Shown in pieces: positions 47,151 through 57,387 of a DNA stretch of 64,000 nt (position 1 is its first letter; every line of letters starts with the position of its first letter). The position numbers were made by a program, and so were the translations under genes. The stretch is from assembly GCF_000143415.4 (NCBI RefSeq), contig NW_003314388.1, forward strand, positions 341,972 to 405,971, given 5' to 3'. This DNA is from Selaginella moellendorffii (taxonomy: Eukaryota > Streptophyta > Lycopodiopsida > Selaginellales > Selaginellaceae). The notes beneath the pieces were generated by a model, which was not told the DNA's origin, made no database searches, and worked only from the letters and a program-made list of their open reading frames with translations.

Positions 47151-48706
47151 TATAAGTGACTACTCCATTCTACTTTAGTCACTTAACCACACCTCCAACC
47201 ACTTGGAGGAGTCTCACTCACAACCTCCATAATTCCTATTCTGGACTTGAGGCTTACTAGCCACGAGAATGGCATTCCTGCCACTCAACCTTTGCACTTG
47301 GTTCAAGTGCTTCACATGTCCAATCCTATGACTGACACTCAAATGTACCATCGACATATCAACCCATTACGTTAAAACCATGCCTAATCACCTTTGCTGT
47401 ACTAGTGGTTTAATATCCCCTAGATCACAATCCTGTCTCTCCAAGACTGAGCCATCCATCTATGAGTGGTCATTCTAAATCCACTCCTTAGCATCCTTAA
47501 GATGTCCACAGACATGGGAAACAACCTTCCCCAATATCCCTTTTTCAGTCCCCACTAAATCCTTTTTTGTCCATGGCCATGTTTGCCAATATTGCCCTTG
47601 GAACAAGGCTCATAGGCCCAACCTCTAAGTCCCACTATCCTTTGGGACTTCCTCACCATGTGACTGTATCCTTAATCATTGCACTAAAGGACTGCTCCTT
47701 TTCCTTTTCACAATCTAGGACTTTGGGATAACATTTCGGAACACTATGGTCTTATATAATCCTCATAGGTACTCTCCCCACCTTCTGCCTTTTAGTGCTC
47801 TAGCTGTGGGCTTAGAGTGAGGTTCTGTTGAGCCACACCATGTATCCAAATAGGTAGTGCCACCCACACTTGGACTAGGAGCATTGACCATTTGATCTCC
47901 TAGGGAAACTACAGTTGGCTCTTGAACATTTCACCAAATTACCCCGTTTTTCGGTTCGTATTCACTCTAGCCTTAGACTTCCTAGTGGTTATCCCATCAC
48001 CCAACACCTAGGTGGCCAAATTAGCCTTTCCTGGCCAAATTGGTTCCACTAGAGTTCTCCCTCTACTATACTTTTGAAGCTCACCAAACCCCCTAGGGTC
48101 TAGGAGACGAACGCTTTGGGCTTTCACCCTCGAACTCGAACTCAGACTTGAACTCGGACTTGGACTCAGACTCGGATTTAGACTCAAAATCGGGCTCGGG
48201 CTTAGTCTCGGCCTTGGCCTCGGTCTTGGTCTCGACCTTGGACTCCATCTTGGGTCCTTCTTAGACTCCATCTCGGATTCCATCTTAGGTCCATCTCGAA
48301 CTCCATTTCGGTCCATCTCAGACTCCATCTCAGGTCCATCTCGGACTCCATCTCAGACTCCATCTCGAACTTCGTCTCGGGTCCATCTCAGGTCCATCTC
48401 GAACTTCGTCTCAGGTCCATCTCAGGTCCATCTCGAACTCCATCTTAGACTCCTTCTCAAACTCCATCTCAGGCACTTCCACGTGTCACGTGTTGGTCCT
48501 TTTATGTCCCTTTTTTAGAGACTCACTTATTGCTCGTTTCATGCTCGTTCTTCAAACACTTCATTGAGAGTTCCACTCCCGCTCTTGACTTTTTTGAGTC
48601 AGAGCTTTTAGTCCAAATGTGTTACGCTTGTTTGGCTTTCACTTCGGCCACTACCATGTGGCACCCTTTCAGCTCCACTTTGGGGCTTAGGGGTTTGTTT
48701 CTCATA
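47151..48706 (-). repeat. Lt2 5' LTR
   Basis: 1,556 bp, matching 29,011-30,573 over its whole length except for the variable tract (48,120-48,480), which here is built of CCATCTC.GACT/CAGGT units. Confidence 0.88.
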
Positions 48707-48945
48707 GTGGCGAGCCCGAGCTCGACCTTGGGCAGTTTCAGGGTCCGGGGGCCCGAGGTTATTCAAATAACCTCGGGCCCCCAGACCCCAAAACTGCCCG
48801 AGGTCAAACTCAAGCTTGCCACCTCAGACAGTTTTTGGCCTCGAGGGCCTGAGGTTATTTAAATAACCTCAGGCCCCCAGACCCCAAAACTGCCCAATGT
48901 TGAGCTCGGGCTTGCCACCTCGTGCAGTTTCTTGCCTTGGGTGAG
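48707..48945. repeat. Satellite array, right part
   Basis: Two further roughly 96-bp hairpin units (centres near 48,760 and 48,856) continue the array interrupted at 29,010 by the Lt2 insertion. Confidence 0.85.
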
Positions 48946-51539
48946 CCCAATAGTGCCATTAATATCATATCGAATCTTGTGGTTGAGTAGATTTGCAATA
49001 CGTTCCTAGGTATTGATTTGAAACTCCATTAGCAATGCAAGTTTTGCTTGAATTCTATTACCCACTAGATAGTATTGTGATTGATTGCACAATAAATAAT
49101 GGTTCTATGGTGGAGGTAGTATATGATTTTGATAGATTAGTGTTTGCTATTGAAGAACATCTATTCAAACACTAGCTTAGAGCTACCTCTAACCTCAAGG
49201 AGGTAAATTATATTTATTAAGATTTCAGTATATATTTAATTTTGTTTTATAGATCACAGTAATCTTGAGTTTTTAGAGTTGGAGGTTTTAGAAGTTTCCC
49301 AAAGTATGCAAAAGCTATGGTTTAACAAATGCAAATTGAGCACAGTCCCAATATAGAAGGAGGCATAGAAGGAAATGATATATTGATAATAAAATAGAAG
49401 AAAGTTAAATGAATCCTTACTTGAGAAGAAAATCCTGTCATATATCAAAATGTCCATAATAATGTCAATGTTAGTATCATATTCCATAATTGCAAATTGG
49501 TATTCTCACATGCAACCATCAGTTTGTAATATTTGTGTGTTGCCATCTCATCATTCAATATCTTATCAACAATTATATATGAAGTGATAACACCATTTAT
49601 GTAGCAATTATGGCAGAGCTCAAGAAAACTATAAAAGCCCATAAAAATGTCCTAACCCAAGAAAAAAAAGTCATATTAGGCATTTTAAAATCAAACTCTT
49701 AATTTGTTCACTAATTCCCACTAAATCAAGAGCGAGCTCTTCTATGGATTGGGTGTACTAAACTTCAACTTGAGGAAATTCCCTATCATTGACTTTGTCA
49801 ATAGCTTAAAAAGTCTATAGTTTACACTAGCCAATGCATTATTTTCTAAAAGGATGTTGTTCCTCACCATGAAGCAATAGTGGGTATGTGTCCATAATTT
49901 ATTCTTGAATTTATTATACATCCACACTTTCTAGACCCATTGTTAGGCAATTGTTATAGTGCTTAAGAAAATTTTGTAATGAAGACATTTGTCTTGTCCA
50001 AAAAAAAAGTAGCATATCAAACATTGAATATAATAGCATTTTGTGCTTTTAAGTAATCTTGCCATACCAAAAGAAAAATCTTGCAAAAACATGTGGCACT
50101 ACTCTTGAAGCGTTGAAGGTAATCCCTCTCTAATAACAATATTCAAAATTTTGTATATAAGGAGCTTTAATTCGACTTCATAAAAACCCTCAATAAAAAG
50201 AAGATTGTAATGTGGTTATGGTGGAAGTGAATGTGGAATGTTGGTAAACCTTAGGGATGAAGGTGGAGACTAATATGAGATGTTAAGGACTCATATATGA
50301 GTAGCAATGACTTTCTTTTGAGCCATTTTTATATTAGAATTTTTAGGAGTGTAAGGATAATAAAAATACTATAATAACTAACTTTTCTTGGCATTTATAT
50401 ATTAATTTTTAGTCTTGGGAATGAGGTTTATTTATTATGACACTAATAATACTTAGATTTGTGAATTGTCAATCTCATAAATGAGATTTCACAATGATAG
50501 TCTACTTATGAATTGAAGAGCTTCTAGAATTCTAGATACACATGCTAGAATATTTGTCATTCTAATGCTACACTTGTGTCAACTTTCTAAAAAAATACAC
50601 AATAAGGAAATATAAACTATATTATGGTAGCAGAGTATGCAAGCACACAAGCCCACATGTATTCTCTTATGTGAGATTACCTTTTAATCTTGGAAATGTA
50701 GATAAACTTGATTCTTTGATGTGATATCATTTTTGAGTCTTTTAAAAGATTTTGATTTCTATTATTATTATTCACAAATGACTCTCGAAAAAATGCTAGT
50801 GGGGATTCATCCCAAAAATATACCTTGGTCTTCAGGATTGCATTATAGGTAGACAAGTAGAGTTACTTTATATAAATTAATATATAAATTACTTTATAGA
50901 AAGCTCTATAGAGTAGATTTTATATGAATTAATATATAAATTACTCTATAAAATGCTCTATAGAGTAGATTTGTTAGTTTTTTTTTTTTTTTGCTATATT
51001 CATTTCTTCATTTCTTTTGTTCTAGACTGTTGTTTTGGAACATGAAAAGTGATAATAGTCTTTACATTCCCGGATGGGTAATAAGGACTAAGAGTTTAAT
51101 ATAAATATTGTGATAGTGAAAGGAAATTAATATTCTCACATTGATTTGCCCTACAACTCTTACTTACAGATTTTTCTATTTTACTTAAAAACTCTAAAAT
51201 GAATGAATAATATGTAAATATATATTGCCTTGACCAATATACACTATTAATGGCTATCCTTCAAAAAACTTTATCTTGATTCATATTTAGGCTTTTTTAA
51301 CAAATTGCAAGAAAATCAAAATATGATAGTTGTAAAGATAATCTTTAGTAAGAAAATAGATAAGTTCTCATGAACTTTGTATTTTCTAAATAACTCAATC
51401 TAGTAGAAACTTTTGACCTAGATCTTTATATATTTTAATATTTTAAAGTTTTTCAGAGCCTTAATTTTTTTAATATAGATTTTCTTTGTAAAAGTTATAG
51501 TTGACTGCATTGACTTACATGGACTTGTGTTGAGTTGAG
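48946..51539. other. AT-rich DNA without recognisable genes
   Basis: Only short, unsupported minus-strand ORFs (49,254-49,927). A roughly 60-bp tandem duplication with GCTCTATAGAGTAGATTT lies at about 50,862-50,975, followed by a T-run. Probably the right flank of the insertion that split the gypsy pol. Confidence 0.5.
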
Positions 51540-53100
51540 CTCAACTCAATTTTGGACCATCCCCATCTTTTATGTGGTTTGTAGACTGTGAGTGGGTGTT
51601 TATGAATCTTAAGGAATTATTGACCACTCCTCCAATTTTAACATACCTTGACTTAAACTTTCATTTTACACATGGATGCTTTTGATATCAATGTTGCAAG
51701 TGTATTGATGCAAAAGAGTCCAAATATGCTTGGTCAACATTATCCTATTACAACCAGCAAAGATGAACTACTCCATAATAGATAAAGAGTGTTTAGCAAT
51801 AGTTTGGGGTCTTGAGAAGCTTCATGTATATTTGCATGGTTTTCAGACATTACTATAAAGTGATTATGTTGTAATTACTTTATTATTGAAGTGTAAAAAC
51901 TTAGTTTATCGTACTACTTGATGGGCCTTGAAGATTTAGATATATGATTTAAAGGTTGTTCATTGCTTAAGGAGTTTTATAATTGATGTTAATACCCTTT
52001 CCCGAAATCTTCTCCCTTTTATACTCTCTTGATGAGCTTGTTATTTCTGCATTATTGGATTTTTTAGATAAAGATTCTATGCCATTGGTGATTGTTGTAT
52101 ATAATGTTTAATATTCATAAAGTATAAAGCAAAATTTACTTTCTTTTGACAAAGTTCGTGAGGCTCAAAACGTTGAATTATTGATCTAAAATTTTTGTGA
52201 GGGGGTTGAAAATCCTGTATCACTTGTTAATGACTTGCCATTTTGGCATTTACATTCTCAATATTGCCTTAAGGATGATCTTCTTTATTTTGTTGAGACT
52301 AAGTATGTTAATCATTTATGATTGGTGGTGGTTTTGATATTAATTCCACGCTTTCTTTATTTATCATGACTCTCCTATTCTAGGTATATATATAGAACAT
52401 TAGTGTGTGACTAAAAGCTATGTAAATCTTTTTAGGCCAGAAATGCAATGTGATATTATCTAGTATGTGCATAGTTATGTTTGGTGCCAAGCTTGTAATA
52501 CTCCCTCTTATATTATAAAACAGTTAAAGTCAACTACAATTTCTTATTCATTTAAATTAGTGGTATTTCATTTGATAAGACCTTTTCTACAATCAACTAT
52601 TGGCAATGAATACGTCATTATTGCCTCTAACTACTTGATGCTAGGTGGAAGTTAGTGCTTTTGCTGATGTGTCAAAAACTATTATTAGGTACTTCTTCCT
52701 TAATTGAGTGGTATTTGAACATTCTTATCTAGAGTGGATTCTCTCATGGTCTTGCATTTATGGCAACATCATGAATGGGGATATATATCACTTTCACAAG
52801 TGTTTATCATCCACAGATAAATGGCTTGGTGGAATTATTTGTTAGGATATTTAAAGGGATGATCACGAAATATGTGAATTTTCAATATTCAAATTACATC
52901 ACAGGGGTATAGAGTTTTATTAGTGTTTCACCATATAAACTTTTTTATAGTCATAATCCAATACTGCCAATAAAGTTCACAATTACTATGAGTTATCAAT
53001 GCTAGGTCCTAAGATTAAAATTTAATAACTATTCTTCCACTTGTGAATGACTATTCTTCCACAAGGGGGACAACAATAATATTATAACTATCATCATCAT
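51540..53100 (+). pseudogene. Decayed Ty3/gypsy RNase H and integrase
   Basis: Reading through stops: a LKELLTTPPILTYLDLNFHF segment and a MQKSPN-type RNase H start, then DKECLAIVWGLEKLHVYLHG (gypsy RNase H) near 51,600-51,845. Further on comes the pre-integrase region with KDDLLYFVETKYV near 52,270, then YHPQINGLVELFVRIFKGMI near 52,790-52,880, the end of the integrase core. It is the expected continuation of the RT at 24,240-24,960. Confidence 0.65.
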
Positions 53101-53120
53101 TTACTTAAAAAGTATAAAGT

Positions 53121-53156
<36 letters not shown>
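53121..53156. repeat. (CT)n microsatellite
   Basis: About 18 CT dinucleotides followed by a C-run. Confidence 0.95.
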
Positions 53157-53157
<1 letters not shown>

Positions 53158-53409
53158 CCCTAATAGGGTTATTATCACAATTCTCTAAATGACTAAACAT
53201 AAATAAGTAAAGCTATGACTACTTTTGCAATAGCTTAGACTATTTGCCAATTGATACAATAATGTATCATTATTGCTAGGAATTCCTTTTGCCAAAAGAG
53301 GAAGTTGCATAGAAGAAAAAACATTATTGATGAAATTTTTGTAGCTTTACTTGTTGAATTTTTATATAGATTCTTCAAATATTCATATTGTAGTAATTTT
53401 TCTAGATAA

Positions 53410-54273
53410 TTAAATTATTGTACATAAATAGTTTTCATTTAATATCCACCAAATAGTATTAGGATATTTTGCTAAATAAATTTTTAAATTACAATTATTT
53501 TGAATAGTTAAGTATGAAGAAATTATACAATTAGGTTTCTTAGAACAATATTTACCTGATGACCATATGACATCTTGGCCACTATATAACACAAGATTGC
53601 CATCATTTTGAAGTTTTAATACACAAACATTAATATAGATTAGAGATATTTCTGATTCCCATATTTTATTATTTTTAAAGAAAATAGTAACTTGACACTT
53701 TAATGTTACCATTAAGATAACTTTACCATTTGGAGAAATTAAATATTGATCTTGATGTAACTGTTGTGGATTATATAATGTATGTTGCCCAAGAGCACAT
53801 AAAGGATTAAAACTTTCACCATAATTCTGTTGTAAGTTAACAGGCACATCAGTATACCACTCTTGAACCAATTTATATTGCATAAAGTATTTTGGATTTT
53901 CATTTTCAAATGATCCAGGATGATTAATCTGTAATTCATTAATATTTGCATAGAAAAGTTTTTCAAAACCAGCTACTAAAGTTTTACCTAGGAGTGTTTC
54001 TTCATTATTACATTCATATTTTGTTTTGAATCTAAAATCTATAACACCTATGGAAGTAGTTATTAATTCACCATCAGCATAATTAGCAGGATATGGGTTA
54101 TTATCAATTAATTTAGATATTAAATTTCTAAATACTGTAGCTATCTTTGCTATATCTTGAGGACTTAAAATTCCAAACTTTCCAAACTTTGGTTTATTCA
54201 ATGGTGCTATAATACATGTTGATAAAATACATAATATAATATATATAAAGAAATAATTTAATAATTTTTCCAT
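53410..54273 (-). CDS. Secreted bulb-type (GNA-like) lectin domain protein
   Basis: A 287-residue intact ORF. Residues 1-23 form a hydrophobic signal peptide (LLNYFFIYIILCILSTC). About 30-160 is a region I do not recognise. About 165-285 is a B-lectin domain with SPNGKVILMV, the mannose-binding motif LQNDGNLVLY (Q222, D224, N226, Y230), VIWSSG, and a third, degenerate repeat (IQNNCNLKIY) where the site is incomplete. Family members bind mannose-type glycans and act in storage, defence or sensing. The protein is probably secreted, with at least one potentially functional sugar site. The gene is single-exon, very AT-rich and surrounded by transposon relics. A TATA-like TATATATTT lies about 30 nt upstream of the ATG (about 54,295). 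It could be an intact gene or a young retrocopy. Confidence 0.75.
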   Translation of the reverse strand: MEKLLNYFFIYIILCILSTCIIAPLNKPKFGKFGILSPQDIAKIATVFRNLISKLIDNNPYPANYADGELITTSIGVIDFRFKTKYECNNEETLLGKTLVAGFEKLFYANINELQINHPGSFENENPKYFMQYKLVQEWYTDVPVNLQQNYGESFNPLCALGQHTLYNPQQLHQDQYLISPNGKVILMVTLKCQVTIFFKNNKIWESEISLIYINVCVLKLQNDGNLVLYSGQDVIWSSGKYCSKKPNCIISSYLTIQNNCNLKIYLAKYPNTIWWILNENYLCTII

Positions 54274-54292
54274 TTTTTGATTTAGTGTTATT

Positions 54293-54305
54293 CAAAAATA
54301 TATAT
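54293..54305 (-). promoter_or_regulatory. Possible TATA box of the lectin gene
   Basis: TATATATTT on the minus strand about 20-32 nt before the ATG. This is close, so the leader would be very short. AT-rich context makes chance occurrence likely. Confidence 0.3.
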
Positions 54306-54566
54306 TAGATTACCACTTAAATGCTGCAATAATTTAGAAAAAATGACATAAATAATGCCTTTTATTTATAGTAATATTTAGAACTATAATAAGTTGTCAC
54401 ATAGTGGTCATACGTCCCAAAAGAGCCAATGTTCCATGTGTTTCTATCTAGATAAATTGCTTTAATGAAAAATAAGGCTAAATACCCATTAATTTAGAGT
54501 GATTTAAAGCTCTAACACAGGTGATGGATACTCAACAAGATAAAAATTATTCTTAATGGAAGGTAG

Positions 54567-54570
<4 letters not shown>

Positions 54571-54598
<28 letters not shown>
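54571..54598. repeat. (AT)n microsatellite
   Basis: About 14 AT dinucleotides. Confidence 0.95.
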
Positions 54599-54599
<1 letters not shown>

Positions 54600-54601
<2 letters not shown>

Positions 54602-55873
54602 GTCCAAGTGTACAGCTATAATGCCATATACTAATAATAGTTGTTGGATTGGTTTCAATCTAGACCACTCACTCTTGTATATAAGTTAGAATTTTTAGGC
54701 TAATGGATATATACATTTCTATCTTCTAAATAGCTATTACACTATTGATCATATTACACTAGCAATTACACTAATAATAATATATAACATCATAGTTGTA
54801 TATATAAACTTTATATCATCCCCGCCTTTTGAAAAGTTAGAAGGCAATTAAGGTTCTCTAATTGATGGTTAAAATTTGGAGAAACATAAGAAGGAGGCAT
54901 TGAAGGATTTCTAGATGGTGTCAATTTTCATAATCCCTTTATATAAAGTGTTTCATCTATTGTATATGCATAATTTTTGGAGGATCAACCTATTAAATAT
55001 CATGTTAAACTTATGGTCCAAGTTGCTACAATACTCAATACATTCCCTTCCATTGAGTAAAAAGCCCCTTAAATAAATAATATACTATAAAATTCAGAAA
55101 AAAAACTAACACCAAGTTATCCACTTTATACTTTATAGGTGGATGATGAAATTATAGCATTATTTTTGTCCCACTTGTATGCGGCTTAAGTGTTTAGTAA
55201 ACTATTAGAACCAGTGAAAGAATGCTTATTAAATACTAATTCTAGGACTTAGCATCAGTAGCTCGTAGCAATTGTAAAGGTAAACTTAACAATACAATTG
55301 TTGTCTTGTAATCACTCGGTCTTAAAGCATATAAAAATAGGAACACTTCTATGGTTTATGTTAGCAATATTGGATCATGACCATATAAAAGTTTATATTA
55401 TACTCTTGTGATGTATGCATACTGAAGAGATAATAAATAACCATCTTAATCTAAATATGGAAAATTTATATACTTCATGATCATCTTTTTGAAGGTCCGA
55501 AGAAGCTATTTAACCAACCTATTAGTCTATAGATAATTAACACTTCTGAAAGTGTGGTGTATCTTTAGTTAAGATGTTAAAACATGAAATAACTCAACCA
55601 TAAATGTAGGATCATTATCTGAGAAAATCTTCTTTAGATAAAATGTTAAAATACCACTCGATTGAGGAAGAAGTATCCAACATCAATCACAAATTAGTAA
55701 GAGTATTGACTTCCACCCAACAAGTCAAATAGTTAGAAGTAATAATGATGTACTCATTACTAATAGTCAACTATAGAAAATATCCTATCAAATCAAACAT
55801 CACTAACCTAAATAAATGGAAAATTACAATTGACTCCACCCATCCTTTTATGTTACAAGGGGGAGTATTACAA
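54600..55873. other. AT-rich stretch without recognisable genes
   Basis: 54,600-54,760 loosely resembles 1-130 (shared TTGTATATAAGT and similar), so it may be another dispersed-repeat fragment. Nothing else is supported. Confidence 0.4.
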
Positions 55874-56525
55874 GTTTGTGTCGCAAATGTGATTTCGGGT
55901 ATTGAAAGTTACCTGTCGGTCAGTCCTTATGGACACTCTTTCCTTACTACCATAATGGCAAGAGGTCAGTATTGCTGGTTTCTTTTATCAGCCCCTCTTG
56001 TTCAAGTGTTAGTAAACTGGGCTTAGCACATGTACTTAGTCAAATGAACATAAAGTAGGAACTTCTATGTGTTTCTAGTTGAGCATACTCAGCTTGGCTC
56101 TTAGTTCTTTTTTGCTCTATCTTGCACTAACTTGACAAGAACCCTCACATATTGAGATTAGTCCCTCAATATCGCTAGATGATAGTTTACCATGTCTGCC
56201 AAACACCTTCGCTATCATGCCCTTTGTGTTGATCCCAAATACTATTTATGGAAAGTGTCCAGATTTGCTCATTTGGCATATCTACGAAATGTAGAGATTG
56301 GCCAGACCGAGTATGCGCAGTTAGAAACACATAGGAGTTCCTACCTTATGTCCATCTGGCTAAGTACATGTGCTAAGCCTAGTTTACTAACACTTGAACA
56401 AGAGGGGCTGATAAAGGGAACCAGCAATACCGACCTCCTGCCATCATGGTAGTAAGGAAAAAGTATCTGTAAGGACTGGCCGATAGGTAACTTTTGATAC
56501 CCAAAGTCACATTCATGATAGTTTG
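55874..56525. mobile_element. Foldback element of inverted Lt1 LTR ends with 5-bp TSD
   Basis: 55,879-56,095 matches the start of the Lt1 LTR on the plus strand. 56,304-56,520 is the same segment on the minus strand. 56,096-56,303 is further plus-oriented LTR. Both outer ends are therefore LTR 5' termini. The whole 642-bp unit is flanked by GTTTG (55,874-55,878 and 56,521-56,525), so it was integrated as a unit by a retroelement-type integrase. Confidence 0.85.
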
Positions 56526-56618
56526 GCACTAAATATAGTTACATATATATTAGATAATATCATAACACATTATTTAGTCAATAGACTCAATAACATAATG
56601 ATGTTATATATGCTAGTT

Positions 56619-56695
56619 TGTAGTGCATGTGGTTTTTACCCTTTATCTTATGGTGATTTACTATAGGATAACGGGTTAAAACCACATGCACTACA
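56619..56695. repeat. Inverted duplication of the Lt1 LTR 3' end
   Basis: TGTAGTGCATGTGGTTTT ... AAAACCACATGCACTACA: both ends are the LTR terminus facing outward, with TTATC.TATGGTGATTTAC between them. I see no clear target duplication. Tn-A copy 2 follows three bases later. Confidence 0.75.
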
Positions 56696-56698
56696 TTT

Positions 56699-56722
56699 AA
56701 GCTCTATTTCGTTAAAGTGGGA
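56699..56722 (+). repeat. Tn-A copy 2 left terminal inverted repeat
   Basis: Identical to 32,707-32,730. Confidence 0.92.
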
Positions 56723-57387
56723 TTTATTCAGTAAAATGGGACTAGGTACAAATTTTCAAGTATTTGAAAATGACGTGAAATTATATGTTTTTTGTCCAGG
56801 GGCTAGACATATCTGGGGCATGGTGACTAGCGCGGTGACTTTGTGTCCAGACTGAGTCCATCTGGTTGTATAATAAATCTCATTGTCAAGGTGAACAAGC
56901 CGAATCTGAAGCTAAAGAAGAGTGATGGCATGCGCGCACACGCTATTTGTTTGTTCATTGAGTGTGTGGTGAGCTTTCCAAGATGAACATCATTCCTATT
57001 AGCCAGACATATAACTTAATGGTGAGAACATTTAGATATTATTCAATGTTATCTTTTTCTAACGAATCTAATTGTGAAGGTGTAGCAAGAGGCATTGCTA
57101 GTCTGGAGAAGTCATTTAACTCATTTGACCCTTAGTGTATTTTCATGAAACTAAATAACATTCATATTATTAAGGAATTTCTCTAGTACCTTTTTTTTAC
57201 GACATAGAGGCTTGCATTTCTTTCAAAGGTGATTTAGTAAAAGGCCTGAGGGCACATGCCATTCTATTTCTCAGACCGGTATTAAGATATACTAGTGCAA
57301 AGGGCCACATGCCATCACGCCTCCTCTGATTCAGATTCGGATTGTTCACCTTGAAATAAAATACATTAGAAACTTAGTAAAGGAATA

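Larger units (their letters stand above)
29006..48711 (-). mobile_element. Lt2 LTR retrotransposon on minus strand, hosting Tn-A
   Basis: Reading on the minus strand: 5' LTR 48,706-47,151, PBS 47,147-47,136, interior 47,135-45,305 and 32,706-30,574, PPT, 3' LTR 30,573-29,011. Flanking 5-mers are GTAGC (29,006-29,010) and GTGGC (48,707-48,711), a target duplication with one mismatch. Satellite units continue directly on both sides, which confirms the insertion. The element ends in TATA rather than CA and begins TATGAGAA or TGTGAGAC. Without Tn-A it is about 7.1 kb. Its interior (about 4 kb) has no gag-pol, so it is a second non-coding (LARD-like) family. Confidence 0.88.
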
